Shown here one piece after another: positions 6,292 to 7,522 of a stretch of 7,522 nucleotides of DNA. This DNA comes from an uncultured Novosphingobium sp. (lineage in GTDB: Bacteria; Pseudomonadota; Alphaproteobacteria; Sphingomonadales; Sphingomonadaceae). How positions within the stretch are numbered: the first letter of the stretch is position 1; every line of letters begins with the position of its first letter. The notes under the pieces were generated by a model, which ran no database searches, was not told where the DNA came from, and was given only the letters and a program-made list of their open reading frames with translations. Location of the stretch: the NCBI GenBank assembly GCA_937860195.1, contig CALMBN010000344.1, positions 1 through 7,522 on the forward strand. The letters run 5' to 3'. The translations under genes were made by a program, and so were the position numbers.

Positions 6292-6726
6292 TCAGGCCGC
6301 GCCAGTATCAGCGACCAGCGACACGGCCGCAATCCCTGCCAAAGCGCACAGTTCGTCATTGTCCGAAGTATCCCCGCTGACCCCGACTGCGCCGATCAGC
6401 ACTCCATCGCTCGCGCGGATCAGCACGCCGCCCGGCACCGGGACGATGCCCTTGGGAAAAATCGCGCCGACCGCAGCCATGAATGACGGCATCGCGGCGG
6501 CTCGTTTGGCCAGTTCGCGCCCGCCAAAGCCCATCGCCAGACACCCGGCAGCCTTGCCGATCGCAATGTCGGCGCGGTTCAGGCTGGATCGCTCGTCCCG
6601 CAAGATCGCCAGTGGCTGTCCGGCCTTGTCCAGCACCGCGACCGCCAGCGGAAGAAAACCGTGTTTTGCTCCGTCAGCCAGTGTCTCGCGCGCGATCGTG
6701 AGCGCCTGATCAAGCGTCAGGGTCAC
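6292..6726 (-). CDS. GlcG/HbpS family heme-binding-like protein
   Basis: This is a 144-residue single-domain protein of the GlcG/HbpS family (Pfam Haem_degrading, PF03928). It opens with the family's helix LTLDQALTIARETL. It then has the strand LAVAVLDKAGQPLAILRDE and an alanine-rich helix (IAIGKAAGCLAMGF). The closing signature is PGGVLIRASDGVLIGAVGVSG followed by DTSDNDELCALAGI. HbpS of Streptomyces binds heme, and GlcG is encoded with glycolate oxidase genes in E. coli. In catabolic clusters the members' function is not settled: small-molecule binding, protection or heme handling. No signal peptide is visible, so it is probably cytoplasmic. The start is a GTG overlapping the FAH-family stop (GTGA) with no ribosome site, indicating coupling; the cupin follows 9 bases later. 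Length and motifs are normal for the family. Confidence 0.85.
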   Translation of the reverse strand: MTLTLDQALTIARETLADGAKHGFLPLAVAVLDKAGQPLAILRDERSSLNRADIAIGKAAGCLAMGFGGRELAKRAAAMPSFMAAVGAIFPKGIVPVPGGVLIRASDGVLIGAVGVSGDTSDNDELCALAGIAAVSLVADTGAA

Positions 6727-7522
6727 GCTCGAACCACTTGCTGATCGATCGCTCCGAACGGTGCACGGCCTTCGGCAGTAATTGCTTCCATCCGGACCCG
6801 GTCGCCGAACTTCATGAACTCGGTTTTCGGCGCGCCGCTATCGACGATCTCGATCCCGCGCCGCTCGGCAATGCAGGACGAGCCGACCTCACGATAGTTC
6901 TCGTTCGAAACGGTGCCCGATCCAATCACCGTCCCCGCCACCAGATCGCGAGTGCGGCAAGCATGGGCGACCAGTTCGTGGAACCCGTAACCCATCGGCT
7001 CGCCATTGGCGGCGCCAAAGCGCTTGCCGTTCCAGTCGACGTTGAGGTTCAGGCAGGCTCGGCCATCACGCCATTCCGCTCCAAGTTCGTCAGGTGTCAC
7101 TGCGAACGGTGCCATGCTGCAGGGCGGCTTGGCCTGGACCCAGCCGAACCCGGTCTTCATTTCGGGGCCGGCGAGCGCGCGCAGCGACCAGTCGTTGATC
7201 TGAACCACCAACCGGATATGCTTCATGCAATCGGCAGCGCTGGTTCCCATCGCAACGGCATCGACGATCACACCAAATTCGCCTTCGAAATCGATCTGGA
7301 GCGCTTCATCGGCCATCCGCACATCGTCTGTCGGGCCATAGAACCTGTCCGAGGTCCCCTGATACATCAGTGGCCAACCGACCGGCGGCTTGTCGATCCC
7401 GATCACCTTGTCCATCAGCGCGCCGTGGCTGGCATAGACCGAGCCATCGAGCCACTGCCAGGCGCGCGGCAGCGGCGCGCGGGCTGGTCGAGGCGATCAC
7501 CTGGTCGTTCATTGCGCGCGAG
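6723..7522 (-). CDS. Fumarylacetoacetate hydrolase family protein, 5' partial with apparent frameshift
   Basis: This metal-dependent FAH-fold enzyme would cleave the C-C bond of a diketo acid such as fumarylacetoacetate or fumarylpyruvate, or hydrate/decarboxylate a related acid. Counting from the internal ATG at 7415, it shows PLMYQGTSDRFYGPTDDV, the metal ligands in DFEGEFGVI (Glu44, Glu46) and ND (Asp75), Lys96 in VQAKPP, and the closing GTVIGSGTVSNENY, SSCIAERR and FGAIDQ. Homologs have about 330 residues, so the ATG at 7415 is not the start. The same frame continues upstream as RAPLPRAWQWLDGSVYASHG, which is typical FAH sequence, up to 7481. Before that, family-like residues (MNDQVIASTS) lie in another frame, implying one extra base, or two missing, near 7482 in a GC-alternating run. 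The remaining N-terminus lies beyond the window. It overlaps the GlcG gene by GTGA. The frameshift may be a sequence error near an end or a real lesion. Which diketo acid it cleaves is unknown. Confidence 0.85.

Noticed and set aside
1..7522. CRISPR array, tRNA or rRNA gene, insertion sequence, attachment site
   Set aside because: I saw no repeated spacers, RNA gene signatures, transposase motifs or flanking terminal repeats. The junctions at 121 and 411 carry no visible mobile-element ends.

Overview
The window is GC-rich bacterial DNA. Codon use, protein style and gene content fit an alphaproteobacterium, most likely a sphingomonad such as Novosphingobium, Sphingobium or Sphingomonas. That assignment is an inference from protein character; no rRNA or tRNA is present to test it. 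The interior (about 412-7480) is a dense catabolic cluster of the kind used for aromatic or other carboxylic acids. Both ends of the window are damaged.

Layout. (i) 1-411: two gene fragments on the minus strand, the ATP-binding end of a sensor histidine kinase and a middle piece of a DUF455 ferritin-like protein. They are joined to each other and to the next gene at abrupt junctions. (ii) 412-2267, minus strand: an alpha/beta hydrolase followed, through an ATGA overlap, by an HMG-CoA lyase-like gene that is cut off just before its conserved cysteine loop. (iii) 2268-2389: a divergent intergenic region with an 8-bp inverted repeat, the most likely control point. (iv) 2390-4308, plus strand: an MFS transporter and an SDR oxidoreductase overlapping by ATGA. 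(v) 4309-4432: a short convergent gap with a small hairpin. (vi) 4344-7522, minus strand, read from right to left: a fumarylacetoacetate hydrolase (FAH) family protein with an apparent frameshift at its 5' end, a GlcG/HbpS protein, a small cupin, a spinster-like MFS transporter, and possibly a 30-codon ORF.

How the genes may work together (inference). Two different MFS carriers would import an organic acid. The alpha/beta hydrolase could release it from an ester or cleave a C-C bond. The SDR would oxidise or reduce an alcohol or carbonyl. The FAH-family enzyme would split a diketo-acid type product, and the HMG-CoA lyase-like enzyme would split a 3-hydroxyacyl-CoA. The small cupin and the GlcG protein are accessory proteins often found in such clusters. 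No ring-cleaving dioxygenase, CoA ligase or transcriptional regulator is in the window, so the substrate cannot be named. Within each operon, genes are joined by 4-base ATGA or GTGA overlaps, which indicates translational coupling.

I found no convincing new biological system. The most notable points are the three-way gene junction at the left end, the SDR with His in place of the catalytic Tyr, the FAH frameshift, the divergent-promoter inverted repeat and the overlapping small ORF.
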